A DNA stretch of 53,345 nt, taken from positions 1 through 53,345 of the forward strand of contig NZ_JUQX01000061.1 in NCBI RefSeq assembly GCF_001074565.1, in the 5' to 3' direction. Source of the DNA: Streptococcus pseudopneumoniae. GTDB taxonomy: Bacteria; Bacillota; Bacilli; Lactobacillales; Streptococcaceae. Shown here piece by piece: positions 37,712 to 47,406 of the stretch. The notes beneath the pieces are model-generated. The model did not search any database. It saw only the letters and a program-made list of their open reading frames with translations, and had not been told where the DNA came from. Each line of letters opens with the position of its first letter. The stretch's first letter is position 1. Both the position numbers and the translations under genes were made by a program.

Positions 37712-38045
37712 CTCGAGGCTCCTCTCCTAGAAAGACCAAGCGTGCGTCGGAGTTTGCTACGCTGGTATTTCGCTCGCCATTTAAGTAAATCATGCGAGAA
37801 AACTGCTTTTCTGTAACGGTTAAGAGAGTAATGTTTCCTTTCTTAGGGTTATGAGTCTTGAGTCGCTCAATCATGGCGTTATTAGCAGAGTTGTTGAGCA
37901 AGAGCTTGCTATAGATGGAGAATTGGTGCATGATAAATCCCTCATCTATGAGGAACTTCCGAAATTTCCGATAGGCTTTGCGTTCCTCAGCTGTATCAAC
38001 GGGCATATCAAACATTAAAATCATACGCATATATCGATAACTCAT
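37701..38045 (-). CDS. cas2: CRISPR-associated endonuclease Cas2
   Basis: A 114-residue ferredoxin-like protein of the adaptation complex. The N-terminus [31 protein letters not shown] carries the conserved Asp of the beta-1 strand (FDMP). The rest matches streptococcal Cas2 ([28 protein letters not shown]). It overlaps cas1 by 4 bases (ATGA) and csn2 by 11. Together with Cas1 it integrates new spacers at the leader end. Confidence 0.96.
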   Translation of the reverse strand: MSYRYMRMILMFDMPVDTAEERKAYRKFRKFLIDEGFIMHQFSIYSKLLLNNSANNAMIERLKTHNPKKGNITLLTVTEKQFSRMIYLNGERNTSVANSDARLVFLGEEPRDED

Positions 38046-38908
38046 ATCCTAAACTCAGGAACTCCTTTCTCAGGTTGATTAAGAGCTTGGATGACTTTCT
38101 TAGTATAGTCACTGATGATATTGGACAGGTACATATCTTTACCATTGTAGTGAAAGGTATTTGAGAAAATAGTAAAAAGTTCTCGCTTGATTTTGACAAA
38201 AGAACTGTTTCGATTTTCATAGACAATTCTATCAATAATCGGACGGAAAGGCTCCATAATATCACTAGCTAGGTTGAATTGATTGAACTGGTTTGCATGT
38301 TTCAAGCCAAACTGAGTCATGCAGCCAGACAAGACAATCTCACGCGCAAACATACTCAAAATCAAGGTGTAACCGTAGTCCAAGGCAGCATTGACATCAC
38401 TATCTTGCTCACGACTAAAATCATTTCCAAACAAGGTGTTGAAATAAATACGAGCTGCGTGTCCCTCACGGTTACTAGGATCAAATAAATCCAACCCATG
38501 ATAGAGATCGATGATGGACTGACTCTTTTCCAAAAAACCACAACTCCCCAGATAAAAAGCCTGATTGAGAATTTTTTGTGCAATAATGGTGGTCCAAACT
38601 TGTGCTTTAGTCTCCTCGCACCATGTGATTTGACGAGAGAGTTGTAAACTGGAATCGTGTCGACCATAGTAAGGCATTAAGTATGCCGTCGGCAAGCGTT
38701 TATCATCACAAAAAATAACCAGAATATTTTCATCCACCAATCGTTTGATTAGCATAGTGGAGAGAACGATATCCGTCGTCTCCAAAAGCAGGATGTCCAC
38801 CTCGGACAGGTGAATCAACTCTGTCCGAGAGGCATCTTTAAAAATCAAGTGGTTGTTCTTGTAGGAGAGTTTAGAGTGCGTATTGACAACAACGGTTCTC
38901 CATCCCAT
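38042..38908 (-). CDS. cas1: CRISPR-associated endonuclease Cas1
   Basis: A 288-residue type II Cas1, the integrase of spacer acquisition. [20 protein letters not shown] opens the N-terminal beta domain; the C-terminal helical domain holds [16 protein letters not shown] (catalytic Glu, about residue 148), [31 protein letters not shown] (catalytic His at about 205 and Asp or Glu at about 217-220). The ATG overlaps the cas9 stop by one base, and the stop overlaps cas2 by four, so the four cas genes form one transcript. Confidence 0.96.
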   Translation of the reverse strand: MGWRTVVVNTHSKLSYKNNHLIFKDASRTELIHLSEVDILLLETTDIVLSTMLIKRLVDENILVIFCDDKRLPTAYLMPYYGRHDSSLQLSRQITWCEETKAQVWTTIIAQKILNQAFYLGSCGFLEKSQSIIDLYHGLDLFDPSNREGHAARIYFNTLFGNDFSREQDSDVNAALDYGYTLILSMFAREIVLSGCMTQFGLKHANQFNQFNLASDIMEPFRPIIDRIVYENRNSSFVKIKRELFTIFSNTFHYNGKDMYLSNIISDYTKKVIQALNQPEKGVPEFRI

Positions 38909-41900
38909 TAGTCTTCTCCCAGTTTGCTTAAGTCAATCCGAGTCTCGTAGAGACCAGTGATGGATTGGTGGATGAGGGTGGCATCTAAAAATTGTGAATT
39001 TGGCTTATATCTTACACTTGATTGACTAATTTCAACACCAAGGAATTTAAAAGCTCCAGGAGCTCCAAATGATGTGAGTTTCAAGAGCGAGATAAAGGAT
39101 TCGCTTAACTGATAAATATCTTTATCGGCTTGCTCAAACGCTTGTTGTAATAATGATTCAACATTTGGTTTTTGGATATATTTTTTAGATAAAGAAATGA
39201 TTGTTGTTAGTAATTCTTTAAATTCATTTTGATGTGCTTCCACATACTGTTTATGAATTGGTTCACTAATTTTATTAATTCGCTGTGTGTGGTAAAGCAA
39301 AGCAGTGAAATGGTAAGGTAAAATCAATTCGTTACCTTTTTGCAACTCAATAGAGCTTGCTAATAATCTTCGTTGTCCACCATTGAACTCAAAGAGACTA
39401 TACTTAGGTAGTTTTATAATAAGATTAGGATTGATATTTTTGTAACCACATTCTTCAAGATATGCGATTGGATTTGATTCGAATATCTTTTTATCTTGAA
39501 CGGTAATTCCAATCATCTCTTTGATTCTCTTTAACTTTTTAGTCTTTCCTTTTTCAATATCTGCTATAACAAGAACTGAATAAGCGATTGTAGGTCTCGC
39601 ATAGCCACCATATTTTTCAGGTGATAGACCAGATTTGATAGGGATTAGTTTACTTGCGTCAACTACTTTCTTCTTGGACACAATATTGTTATCAAACAGA
39701 CCACCATTTTGTCCAACGGTTTGTTCTTCTGTCTTCTTCACAATATTCACCTGCGGAAGTGATAGAATTTTTTTGATTGTTGCGAAATCTTTTTCCTTAT
39801 TCCAAGCGATTTCTCCAGTGTCTTTAGAGTATTCGATATTTTCTCTTTTTACGATAGTTCCGTCTGCGTAATGTACTTCCTCTTTAAAGAAGTTCAACAA
39901 GTTTGAGTAGAAGAAATACTTTTCCGTTGCTTTTTCAATGTCTTTAGGATCTTTGGATCTTGAGATGTATCTCTTAAGATCGTACTTTTGATAGTCACCA
40001 TAGACGAATTCAGGCTCTAGTTTAGGATATTTCTTAAGGATAGCCTTAGCCACTACTGCATTTAAGTAGGCATCATGCGCGTGGTGGTAGTCATTGATTT
40101 CCCGCACCTTGTATAACCCAAATTCTTTACGGAAGTTGGAAACTAGGTTGGATTTCAAAGTGATGATTTTGACATTACGGTTCTTCTTATCCTTCTCAGT
40201 CACTTCTGTATTGAAGCGAGAGTCCAAGATCTGCGCAACATGTTTTGTGATCTGTCGTGTTTCAACTAGTTGCCGTCTGATAAAGCCAACTTTATCCCGC
40301 TCATCTAGTCCGCCACGTTCAGCCTTGGTTAAATTGTTAAATTTACGGTAGGAAATCAATTTGAAATCCAACAATTGTTGCCAAAAAACCTTCATCTTAT
40401 CAACTACTTCAAGACATGGGACATTATCAGATTTCCCACGGTTCTCTTTTGAACTAGTCAAGACACGGTTGTCAAGAGAATCATCTTTTATAAAGGCCTG
40501 TGGGATGATGTGGTCAATGTCACAACTGCTTAGCTGGTTGATATCAAGGGCTTCTCCAGTATACATATCTTTCCCGTTTTGGAGATAGTAAAGGAAGAGG
40601 CGATCATTTTGAAGTTGATTATTATCTGTTGGATGTTCTTTTAGAATTTTGGAGTTAAGTCCAGATGCTAAGATTTTTAATGAATTTTCAATTCGCTTAT
40701 ATCTTTGTTGAGAATTCTTTTTCCCCCTGGTAGTTGTCTGATTTTCGCGAGCCATTTCAATAACAATGGACTCAGGTTCGTGTCCCATAACCTTGACAAG
40801 TTCCTCAACAATCTTGATACTTTGTAAAATCCCCTTTTTAATAGCAGGGCTTCCTGGAAGCTCTTGGACAACTTGCTTCACATCATTTGTCTTCCCAAAC
40901 ACTTGAGCTTTTTGGATAATTTCTTTGAAAGAAAGCCCGTCATCATTGATTAACTGCATAAAGTTACGATTGCTGTAGCCGTCGTCAATCAGATAATCAA
41001 GAATCGTTTTGCCAGTTTGTTTATCACGGATACCGTTAATCAGCTTGGCAGAGAGTTTCCCCCATCCAGTATAATGTCGACGGGTTAGAGCCTTGATTAC
41101 TTTTTCATCAAAGATAGAATCATACTGAGCAAGGCGTTGCTTAATCATCTCTCGATCTTCAAAGATTGTTAGCGTGTGGACAATATTTTCAAGAATCTCT
41201 TCATTTTTAGAATCGTCCATAAATTCTTTATCCTTGATAATCTTGAGCAAATCATGGTAAGTAGAAAGACTGGCGTTAAATTGTTTTTCAATCCCTTTTA
41301 GTTCGATTCCATCGTAGCCATCAACATTGTGTAGATACTGAATGATGTCTTTTTCAGTTACTTTTCTTTTCTCTTTGAATAGTTGATTGACAATTTGCTT
41401 CTTCTGCCCACTATCAAGGAATTGATAGTCTCTCAATCCTTCTGCAATAAATTTTACTTTTGTTAATTCATTATAGACAGCAAATGTTTCATACAAGAGA
41501 CTATGCTTAGGCAAAACTTTTTCTTCTGGCAGATACAAGTCATAGTTAGTCATCTTATTGATGAAGTCTTCTGCAGAGCTTGCTTTATCAACAATTTCTT
41601 CAAAATTCCAAGGTCTTATTGCTTGATCAGAATTTCGAGTCAGCCAAGCAAAATCACGATTGCCCCGAGCCAATGGACCAACGTAGTAAGGAATACGGAA
41701 GGTCAAGATTTTTTCTATCTTTTCTTTATTTTCCTTCAAGAATGGATAATGTTCTCCTTGCCGACGGAGAATGGCATTCATTTCTTGAAGATGAATTTGA
41801 TGAGGAATAGAACCATTATCGAAGGTGCGTTGTTTTCTCAAGAAGTCTTCACGTTCAATTTTCTCAAGGAAATAGTCTGCTCCTTCGAATTTAGAGAGAA

Positions 41901-43038
41901 GATTTTTGATATATTTGTAAAATGCTTCTTGTGTGGTCTTGCCATCGACATACCCAGCATACCCATCCTTAGATTGGTCAGAAAAAACTTCATCATATTT
42001 TTCTGGAAGATTGTTTTTGATGAATTGTTTTAAAGATGCCAAATCATTTTGGTGATTTTGATAGCGCTCAATCATAGACGCCGATAGTGGAGCCTTGGTT
42101 GAAGGATCTGTGACAGTCAAGATACCTGATAGCAGAATGGCGTCATAGAGTTTTTTAGCAACTAGGAAAAGGTCTGCAAAACCATCTCCAATTTGTCCGA
42201 GTAAGTTTTCCAAATCTTCATCATAGGTATCTTTAGAGAATTGTAGTGGAGCTTTTTCTTCCAAGTCAAAATGTTTCTTAAAGTCAGCTTGATTTCCTAC
42301 AATCAACTTAAGAAATTCTGAAAAGAGACCAGTGGACTTTTCGTCAGGAAAGAGTTTTAGAACGCGTTCTCTCTTTGCAGATTTACTAATTTTATCAGAA
42401 AAAATCGCTTCTACTTGTTCGTTTTGTCCGCTAAGTGAACTTCCTTCAAAGGTGTTATCGTAAATGTTTATAAACTCGTTAAAGATTTTTTGAATATCAT
42501 TGTTTTTAATATCGAAAGCTTCTTCATATAAAAAATGCCCACGGTATTTAATCATATGAGCTAATGCTAGATAGATTAAGCGCAAGTCAGCTTTTTCTTT
42601 TGAGTCCGCCAGCTGTTTCCTCAAATGATAGATAGTTGGGAAATTTTTATGATATTCTTTTTCTTCTGCTAAGGTAGCAAAAATAGGGTATTTACTTCCT
42701 CTTTTATCCTCAGGAACTAAAAAGGAGTCATCTAGTCGATGAAAGAAACTACTATCCACCTTGTTCATTTCCTCAGCAAAGATTTCTTGAAGATAACGAA
42801 GACGATTTTTCCGACGAGTATAGCGACGACGTGCTGTTCGTTTTAGACGTCTATCTTCAGCAGTAGTCCCTTCATCAAATAATAAAGCTCCAATCAGATT
42901 TTTCTTGATAAAATGTTTATCAGTATTGCCCAGAACTTTCATCTTTTTCGATGGTACCTTATAGTCATCCGTAATGATGACCCATCCGACGCTGTTTGTT
43001 CCGATATCAAGTCCGATAGAGTAAGGTTTGTTGCTCAT
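38908..43038 (-). CDS. cas9: CRISPR-associated endonuclease Cas9 (type II-A)
   Basis: A 1376-residue SpyCas9-like nuclease (the S. pyogenes protein is 1368). Visible are Ruv[15 protein letters not shown] (Asp11), the arginine bridge helix [25 protein letters not shown], Ruv[29 protein letters not shown] (His843 from the codon at 40510-40512), and Ruv[16 protein letters not shown]. The C-terminal PAM-interacting region ends [21 protein letters not shown]. Both nuclease sites are intact. The PAM segment reads [10 protein letters not shown]: Arg1343 aligns with Arg1335 of SpyCas9, but the Arg1333 position is Ser, with two extra residues ahead. The start follows AAAGGAG. Confidence 0.99.
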   Translation of the reverse strand: MSNKPYSIGLDIGTNSVGWVIITDDYKVPSKKMKVLGNTDKHFIKKNLIGALLFDEGTTAEDRRLKRTARRRYTRRKNRLRYLQEIFAEEMNKVDSSFFHRLDDSFLVPEDKRGSKYPIFATLAEEKEYHKNFPTIYHLRKQLADSKEKADLRLIYLALAHMIKYRGHFLYEEAFDIKNNDIQKIFNEFINIYDNTFEGSSLSGQNEQVEAIFSDKISKSAKRERVLKLFPDEKSTGLFSEFLKLIVGNQADFKKHFDLEEKAPLQFSKDTYDEDLENLLGQIGDGFADLFLVAKKLYDAILLSGILTVTDPSTKAPLSASMIERYQNHQNDLASLKQFIKNNLPEKYDEVFSDQSKDGYAGYVDGKTTQEAFYKYIKNLLSKFEGADYFLEKIEREDFLRKQRTFDNGSIPHQIHLQEMNAILRRQGEHYPFLKENKEKIEKILTFRIPYYVGPLARGNRDFAWLTRNSDQAIRPWNFEEIVDKASSAEDFINKMTNYDLYLPEEKVLPKHSLLYETFAVYNELTKVKFIAEGLRDYQFLDSGQKKQIVNQLFKEKRKVTEKDIIQYLHNVDGYDGIELKGIEKQFNASLSTYHDLLKIIKDKEFMDDSKNEEILENIVHTLTIFEDREMIKQRLAQYDSIFDEKVIKALTRRHYTGWGKLSAKLINGIRDKQTGKTILDYLIDDGYSNRNFMQLINDDGLSFKEIIQKAQVFGKTNDVKQVVQELPGSPAIKKGILQSIKIVEELVKVMGHEPESIVIEMARENQTTTRGKKNSQQRYKRIENSLKILASGLNSKILKEHPTDNNQLQNDRLFLYYLQNGKDMYTGEALDINQLSSCDIDHIIPQAFIKDDSLDNRVLTSSKENRGKSDNVPCLEVVDKMKVFWQQLLDFKLISYRKFNNLTKAERGGLDERDKVGFIRRQLVETRQITKHVAQILDSRFNTEVTEKDKKNRNVKIITLKSNLVSNFRKEFGLYKVREINDYHHAHDAYLNAVVAKAILKKYPKLEPEFVYGDYQKYDLKRYISRSKDPKDIEKATEKYFFYSNLLNFFKEEVHYADGTIVKRENIEYSKDTGEIAWNKEKDFATIKKILSLPQVNIVKKTEEQTVGQNGGLFDNNIVSKKKVVDASKLIPIKSGLSPEKYGGYARPTIAYSVLVIADIEKGKTKKLKRIKEMIGITVQDKKIFESNPIAYLEECGYKNINPNLIIKLPKYSLFEFNGGQRRLLASSIELQKGNELILPYHFTALLYHTQRINKISEPIHKQYVEAHQNEFKELLTTIISLSKKYIQKPNVESLLQQAFEQADKDIYQLSESFISLLKLTSFGAPGAFKFLGVEISQSSVRYKPNSQFLDATLIHQSITGLYETRIDLSKLGED

Positions 43039-43108
43039 TTAGGTTTCTCCTTTGGGTTATACTCTTTAAGTTCTCATTAGTAAACGCTAATATATTAACT
43101 TTAGCTAA

Positions 43109-43137
43109 ATTATATATCTTTTGAATATTAAAATCAA
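43109..43137 (-). promoter_or_regulatory. cas operon promoter
   Basis: On the minus strand -35 TTGATT (43132-43137) and -10 TATAAT (43109-43114) are exactly 17 bases apart. This gives a 5' leader of about 63 bases before cas9, which contains the inverted repeat ATTAG-N6-CTAAT (43076-43091). Confidence 0.8.
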
Positions 43138-43216
43138 GAAATTCTAAAACGTTTTCAACATGTAATTTTTTAATCTTATAAAATGAAGTGTTATTCTATT
43201 TTATAACAATTTATTC

Positions 43217-43245
43217 TTGCAATTTTTAAAAGAAAAGTATACAAT
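43217..43245 (+). promoter_or_regulatory. tracrRNA promoter
   Basis: -35 TTGCAA (43217-43222), 17 bases, -10 TACAAT (43240-43245), placing the start near 43252, directly at the anti-repeat. Confidence 0.82.
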
Positions 43246-43251
43246 ACAAGT

Positions 43252-43340
43252 GTTGGAATTATTCGAAACAACACAGCAAGTTAAAATAAGGCTTTGTCCG
43301 TACACAACTTGAAAAAGTGCGCACCGATTCGGTGCTTTTT
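43252..43340 (+). ncRNA. tracrRNA
   Basis: Divergent from cas9. The anti-repeat (43253-43277) is the complement of the upper repeat stem at 23 of 25 positions, and the two differences would form G-U pairs in RNA. It is followed by AAGTTAAAATAAGGC (43278-43292; lower stem and nexus), the AACTTGAAAAAGTG hairpin, and the terminator hairpin GCACCG-ATT-CGGTGC with TTTTT (43321-43340). The layout is that of the S. pyogenes tracrRNA, so dual-RNA guidance with this Cas9 is expected. Confidence 0.95.
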
Positions 43341-43502
43341 ATTTTATTATACTAATTCATTGTACTCCTATTTTTGTTAAAAAACAAATAATATCATAGC
43401 GCTTTCATGAAGTTTGAGACCGTTTCGATGGAGTTTATAAGTAAGTGAACTGAGAAATACAGATTCCTTTTTAAGTAGATGTTTTAAAGAATAGCAATAC
43501 AA
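43341..43502. other. Intergenic region with no recognisable feature
   Basis: About 160 bases between the tracrRNA terminator and the galU terminator. No reading frame, repeat or clear promoter is visible. It probably contains the right boundary of the CRISPR insertion. Confidence 0.5.
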
Positions 43503-43538
43503 AAAAGAACCAGGATAATTAACTATCCTAGTTCTTTT
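43503..43538. terminator. Terminator after galU
   Basis: AAAAGAAC-AGGATA pairs with TATCCT-GTTCTTTT with one internal mismatch and a six-base loop; A and T runs on either side make it bidirectional. Confidence 0.85.
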
Positions 43539-43554
43539 TATATGGAATTTTCTT

Positions 43555-44454
43555 CTATTCCCCCCCAGCCAGCTCTTTTCCGAGTTGGATGAGGTAGTCT
43601 TTCAAGTCGTCTTTGACTTGTGGATGTTTGAGAGCGTAGTCGATGGAGGTTTTCATAAAGCCAAACTTGTCTCCGACATCGTAACGAGCCCCTTTGAACT
43701 CACGAGCAAATACACGTTGTGTTTTATTGAGGGTATCGATTGCATCTGTCAGCTGAATTTCATTTCCTGCACCTGGAGCTTGGTTTTCGAGGATTTGGAA
43801 AATTTCAGGCGTGAGGAGGTAGCGTCCGATAATAGCAAGGTCGCTAGGAGCATCCTCTGGAGCTGGTTTTTCAACAAAGGTTTCAACACTGTAAAGGCCG
43901 TCTTTTCCTTCGCCTTGCGGAGCAATAACCCCATAGGCAGATACTTCGTCATGAGGGACTGGCATGACAGCGATAGTAGACGCGTGGGTACGCTCGTAGT
44001 CATCCATGAGTTGTTTGGTAAGTGGAATAGCCTTTTCGTCTGTGATATCCATCAAGTCATCACCAAGCATAACGACAAAAGGTTCATTTCCGACGAAAGC
44101 CTTGGCTTGCAAAACAGCATCTCCGAGACCGCGTGGATGAGTTTGGCGGATAAAATGCAGACGCATGCCAGTTGTTTCATCAACTAGCTTCAAAAGATCT
44201 GTTTTCCCTTTTTCTTTAAGGTTGTATTCCAATTCAAAGTTTGAATCGAAGTGGTCCTCGATGGAACGTTTTGACTTACCTGTAACAACCAAGATATCTT
44301 CGATACCAGATTTGAGGGCTTCTTCAACGATAAACTGGATAGTTGGTTTGTCTACGATTGGCAACATTTCCTTTGCCAAGGCCTTAGTTGCTGGGAGGAA
44401 ACGAGTTCCCAATCCAGCGGCAGGGATGACTGCTTTTCTGACTTTTTGTTTCAT
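43555..44454 (-). CDS. galU: UTP--glucose-1-phosphate uridylyltransferase
   Basis: A 299-residue enzyme that makes UDP-glucose for cell-surface polysaccharides, glycolipids and galactose metabolism. The N-terminal nucleotide-binding motif [20 protein letters not shown], followed by [19 protein letters not shown], is diagnostic; VMLGDDLMD and FVEKP lie further on. It has the normal length. It follows gpsA on the minus strand with 21 bases between, so both share a transcript. The streptococcal homologue is needed for capsule formation. Confidence 0.97.
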   Translation of the reverse strand: MKQKVRKAVIPAAGLGTRFLPATKALAKEMLPIVDKPTIQFIVEEALKSGIEDILVVTGKSKRSIEDHFDSNFELEYNLKEKGKTDLLKLVDETTGMRLHFIRQTHPRGLGDAVLQAKAFVGNEPFVVMLGDDLMDITDEKAIPLTKQLMDDYERTHASTIAVMPVPHDEVSAYGVIAPQGEGKDGLYSVETFVEKPAPEDAPSDLAIIGRYLLTPEIFQILENQAPGAGNEIQLTDAIDTLNKTQRVFAREFKGARYDVGDKFGFMKTSIDYALKHPQVKDDLKDYLIQLGKELAGGE

Positions 44455-44475
44455 AATGTTCCTTTCTATAAGGGT

Positions 44476-45492
44476 CTAAGACCATTCGTTTTCTGCTTTA
44501 AATTCATTGTTCATGATGTCAGTGATTGCTTCTTTGATATTGACACCTTCATAGATAACTCGGTAGATGGCCTGTGTGATTGGCATGTAGACACCCAATT
44601 CCTGAGCCAGTTCGTAAGCTGCTCGAGTTGTTGAAATGCCTTCAATGACCATACCCATGTTTGCTTCGATGTCTGCTAGGGATTCTCCACGGCCGAGAGC
44701 ATCACCGGCTCTCCAGTTACGAGAGTGGACAGATGTCCCCGTTACGATCAAATCACCAACTCCAGAAAGCCCGCTATAAGTCAGAGGGTTAGCTCCCAGA
44801 GCGACCCCTAGACGGGTGATTTCAGCTAAGCCACGGGCAATGATAGCTGCCTTGGCATTGTCGCCAAACCCTAGACCATGTAATGCACCTGCACCAACTG
44901 CGATGATGTTTTTGAGAGCACCAGCGGTTTCAACCCCGATAACATCCGTATTAGTATAGAGACGGAAGTAGTGATTGCTAAAGAGATTTTGGACGTACTG
45001 GGCCGTTTCAAGGTCTTTAGAGGCTGCAGTGATCAAGGTAATATCCCGTACAATCGTTTCCTCAGCATGGCTAGGTCCTGAAACAACAACGACTTCACTA
45101 CGGAGGTCAGCTGGAATTTCCTCTTCAAGAATAGTTGATAGACGTTTGTGGCTATCTGGTTCCAATCCTTTGGAGGCATGCATGATGACAACCTTGTGCT
45201 CAAGCACCTTTGCTACTTGTTGGGCAACCAGTCTCGTTACTTTTGTTGGGACCACAAATAAAACAGCATCCACATTCTTTAGTGTTTCTTCTAAGTCATG
45301 ATAGGCTTTAATTTTTTCGTCGAGTAGGATATCTTTGAAGTAGCGTTTGTTGGTATGGTGGTTATTGATTTCATCAATTTGGTCAGAAATATTTCCCCAA
45401 ATTCGAACCTCGTGTCCATTGTCGTTTAGGACCTGCGAAAGGGCAGTTCCCCAAGAACCAGGACCCAAGACAGCGATGGTTTGTTTCTTCAT
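44476..45492 (-). CDS. gpsA: Glycerol-3-phosphate dehydrogenase [NAD(P)+]
   Basis: A 338-residue cytosolic enzyme that reduces dihydroxyacetone phosphate to sn-glycerol-3-phosphate for phospholipid and teichoic acid synthesis. The Rossmann motif [16 protein letters not shown] is N-terminal. The catalytic Lys region is [29 protein letters not shown] (about residue 190), followed by the [12 protein letters not shown] segment. The length is normal. It is first of the gpsA-galU pair; AAGGAGG precedes the ATG. Confidence 0.96.
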   Translation of the reverse strand: MKKQTIAVLGPGSWGTALSQVLNDNGHEVRIWGNISDQIDEINNHHTNKRYFKDILLDEKIKAYHDLEETLKNVDAVLFVVPTKVTRLVAQQVAKVLEHKVVIMHASKGLEPDSHKRLSTILEEEIPADLRSEVVVVSGPSHAEETIVRDITLITAASKDLETAQYVQNLFSNHYFRLYTNTDVIGVETAGALKNIIAVGAGALHGLGFGDNAKAAIIARGLAEITRLGVALGANPLTYSGLSGVGDLIVTGTSVHSRNWRAGDALGRGESLADIEANMGMVIEGISTTRAAYELAQELGVYMPITQAIYRVIYEGVNIKEAITDIMNNEFKAENEWS

Positions 45493-45595
45493 CTTTTCCT
45501 CCTTGTAAGAGTTCTTCCTTCCATTTTACCATAAAAAGCCTTTTCATGCATCATCTGTAGATGAAAGCGCACTAATTTATAATAAGGAGACTTCT

Positions 45596-45624
45596 TTGAC
45601 AAGATGTCTCTTTTTTGCTAGAAT
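45596..45624 (+). promoter_or_regulatory. patA promoter
   Basis: Consensus -35 TTGACA (45596-45601), 17 bases, -10 TAGAAT (45619-45624) with TGC in front. This is a strong promoter for a gene that is normally weakly expressed, which fits the hairpin that follows it. Confidence 0.8.
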
Positions 45625-45646
45625 AGCATCAATATGAACGAATGAG

Positions 45647-45690
45647 AAGGAGCTGACGTAGGATGTCGCTCCCTTTATCTATTTTATTAG
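45647..45690 (+). terminator. Attenuator-like hairpin in the patA leader
   Basis: GGAGC-T-GAC (45649-45657) pairs with GTCGCTCC (45665-45672) around a seven-base loop, flanked by AA and CTTT, and followed by the T-rich stretch TATCTATTTTATT. It lies between the promoter and the patA ribosome binding site. Mutations in a terminator here are known to raise patAB expression in pneumococcus. Confidence 0.75.
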
Positions 45691-45698
45691 GAGGAAAT

Positions 45699-47405
45699 AT
45701 GCTGATTAAAAAAATAAAAACCTATAAATGGCAGGCCTTGGCATCCTTAATGATGACAGGCTTGATGGTTGCGAGCTCGCTCTTGCAACCGCGCTATCTG
45801 CAAGAGGTGTTAGAGGCTTTGTTGGCTGGTCAAAATGAGGCTATTTATAGTATCGGCGCTTGGCTGATAGGAGTAGCCCTAGTCGGTCTGGTGGCAGGTG
45901 GGGTCAATGTGACACTTGCAGCCTATATTGCCCAAGGAGTGTCTTCGGACCTTCGGGAAGACGCTTTTCGCAAGATCCAGACGTTTTCTTATGCCAATAT
46001 CGAGCAATTCAATGCGGGTAACCTTGTCGTCCGTATGACCAATGATATCAACCAAATTCAGAACGTGGTGATGATGGCTTTTCAAATTCTTTTCCGTCTC
46101 CCTCTTCTCTTTATCGGTTCCTTTATTTTGGCGGTTCACACTCTTCCATCACTTTGGTGGGTGATTGTCCTCATGGTGCTCCTAATCTTTGCACTAACTG
46201 CCATCATGATGGGGATGATGGGGCCACGATTTGCTAAGTTTCAAACCCTTCTTGAACGGATCAATGCTATCGCTAAGGAAAATCTACGTGGTGTGCGCGT
46301 AGTCAAATCCTTTGTACAAGAAAAAGCACAATTTGATAAATTTACCGAGGTTTCTGATGAACTTCTCGGCCAAAATCTTTATATCGGTTATGCCTTCTCA
46401 GTTATAGAACCCGTTATGATGCTAGTCGGCTATGGAGCGGTCTTCCTCTCTATCTGGTTGGTGGCTGGAATGGCTCAGTCAGATCCATCTGTTGTGGGCT
46501 CTATTGCTTCCTTTATCAACTATCTCAGCCAGATTATCTTTACCATCATCATGGTTGGATTTTTAGGAAATTCTGTCAGTCGTGCCATGATTTCCTTGCG
46601 TCGTATCCGCGAGATTCTAAATACCGAGCCAGCGATGACCTTTAAAGATCTCCCAGACGAAGAGTTAGAAGGAAGTCTCTCTTTTGAAAATGTGACCTTC
46701 ACCTATCCTAATGACGATGAGCCTATGCTGAAGAATGTAACCTTTGATGTTGCGCCTGGTCAGATGGTGGGTGTGGTTGGAGCGACTGGAGCAGGGAAGT
46801 CTACCTTGGCTCAGTTAATTCCACGACTGTTTGATCCGCAGGAGGGATCTATCAAGATTGGTGGAAAGGATATTCGAGACGTCAGCGAGGGAACCTTACG
46901 TAAAACAGTTTCCATCGTCTTGCAACGTGCTATTCTCTTTAGCGGGACCATTGCAGATAATCTTCGTCAAGGAAAAGGCAATGCCAGCATGTCAGAAATG
47001 GAACGTGCAGCACGGATTGCCCAAGCCAGTGAATTTATCGGACGCATGGAAAACAAATTTGAGAGTCAGGTTGAAGAACGTGGCACCAACTTCTCTGGTG
47101 GACAAAAGCAACGGATGTCCATTGCCCGTGGGATTGTCAGCAATCCCCGTATCCTGATTTTTGACGATTCGACTTCGGCCTTGGATGCCAAGTCAGAGAG
47201 ACTCGTACAGGAAGCTTTGAACAAAGACCTGAAAGGGACGACCACGATTATCATCGCTCAAAAGATCAGTTCAGTCGTCCATGCAGACAAGATTTTGGTT
47301 TTGGATCAAGGACGTTTGATTGGAGAAGGACGGCATGCAGACTTGGTAGCTAACAATGCCGTCTACCGCGAAATCTACGAAACACAAAAGGGAAAGGAGG
47401 AATAA
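45699..47405 (+). CDS. patA: Multidrug ABC exporter subunit PatA
   Basis: A 568-residue ABC half-transporter with six transmembrane helices (about 1-310) and one nucleotide-binding domain. In pneumococcus PatA pairs with PatB and exports fluoroquinolones and dyes. Walker A is GATGAGKST (about residue 366) and the signature is FSGGQKQR. The Walker B region reads IFDDSTSALD, with Asp where the catalytic Glu normally stands, and the switch position reads IIIAQKISS, with Gln for His. This half therefore forms the degenerate ATP site of a heterodimer. ATG 45699 follows TAGGAGG. One base separates it from patB. Confidence 0.93.
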   Translation: MLIKKIKTYKWQALASLMMTGLMVASSLLQPRYLQEVLEALLAGQNEAIYSIGAWLIGVALVGLVAGGVNVTLAAYIAQGVSSDLREDAFRKIQTFSYANIEQFNAGNLVVRMTNDINQIQNVVMMAFQILFRLPLLFIGSFILAVHTLPSLWWVIVLMVLLIFALTAIMMGMMGPRFAKFQTLLERINAIAKENLRGVRVVKSFVQEKAQFDKFTEVSDELLGQNLYIGYAFSVIEPVMMLVGYGAVFLSIWLVAGMAQSDPSVVGSIASFINYLSQIIFTIIMVGFLGNSVSRAMISLRRIREILNTEPAMTFKDLPDEELEGSLSFENVTFTYPNDDEPMLKNVTFDVAPGQMVGVVGATGAGKSTLAQLIPRLFDPQEGSIKIGGKDIRDVSEGTLRKTVSIVLQRAILFSGTIADNLRQGKGNASMSEMERAARIAQASEFIGRMENKFESQVEERGTNFSGGQKQRMSIARGIVSNPRILIFDDSTSALDAKSERLVQEALNKDLKGTTTIIIAQKISSVVHADKILVLDQGRLIGEGRHADLVANNAVYREIYETQKGKEE

Positions 47406-47406
47406 A

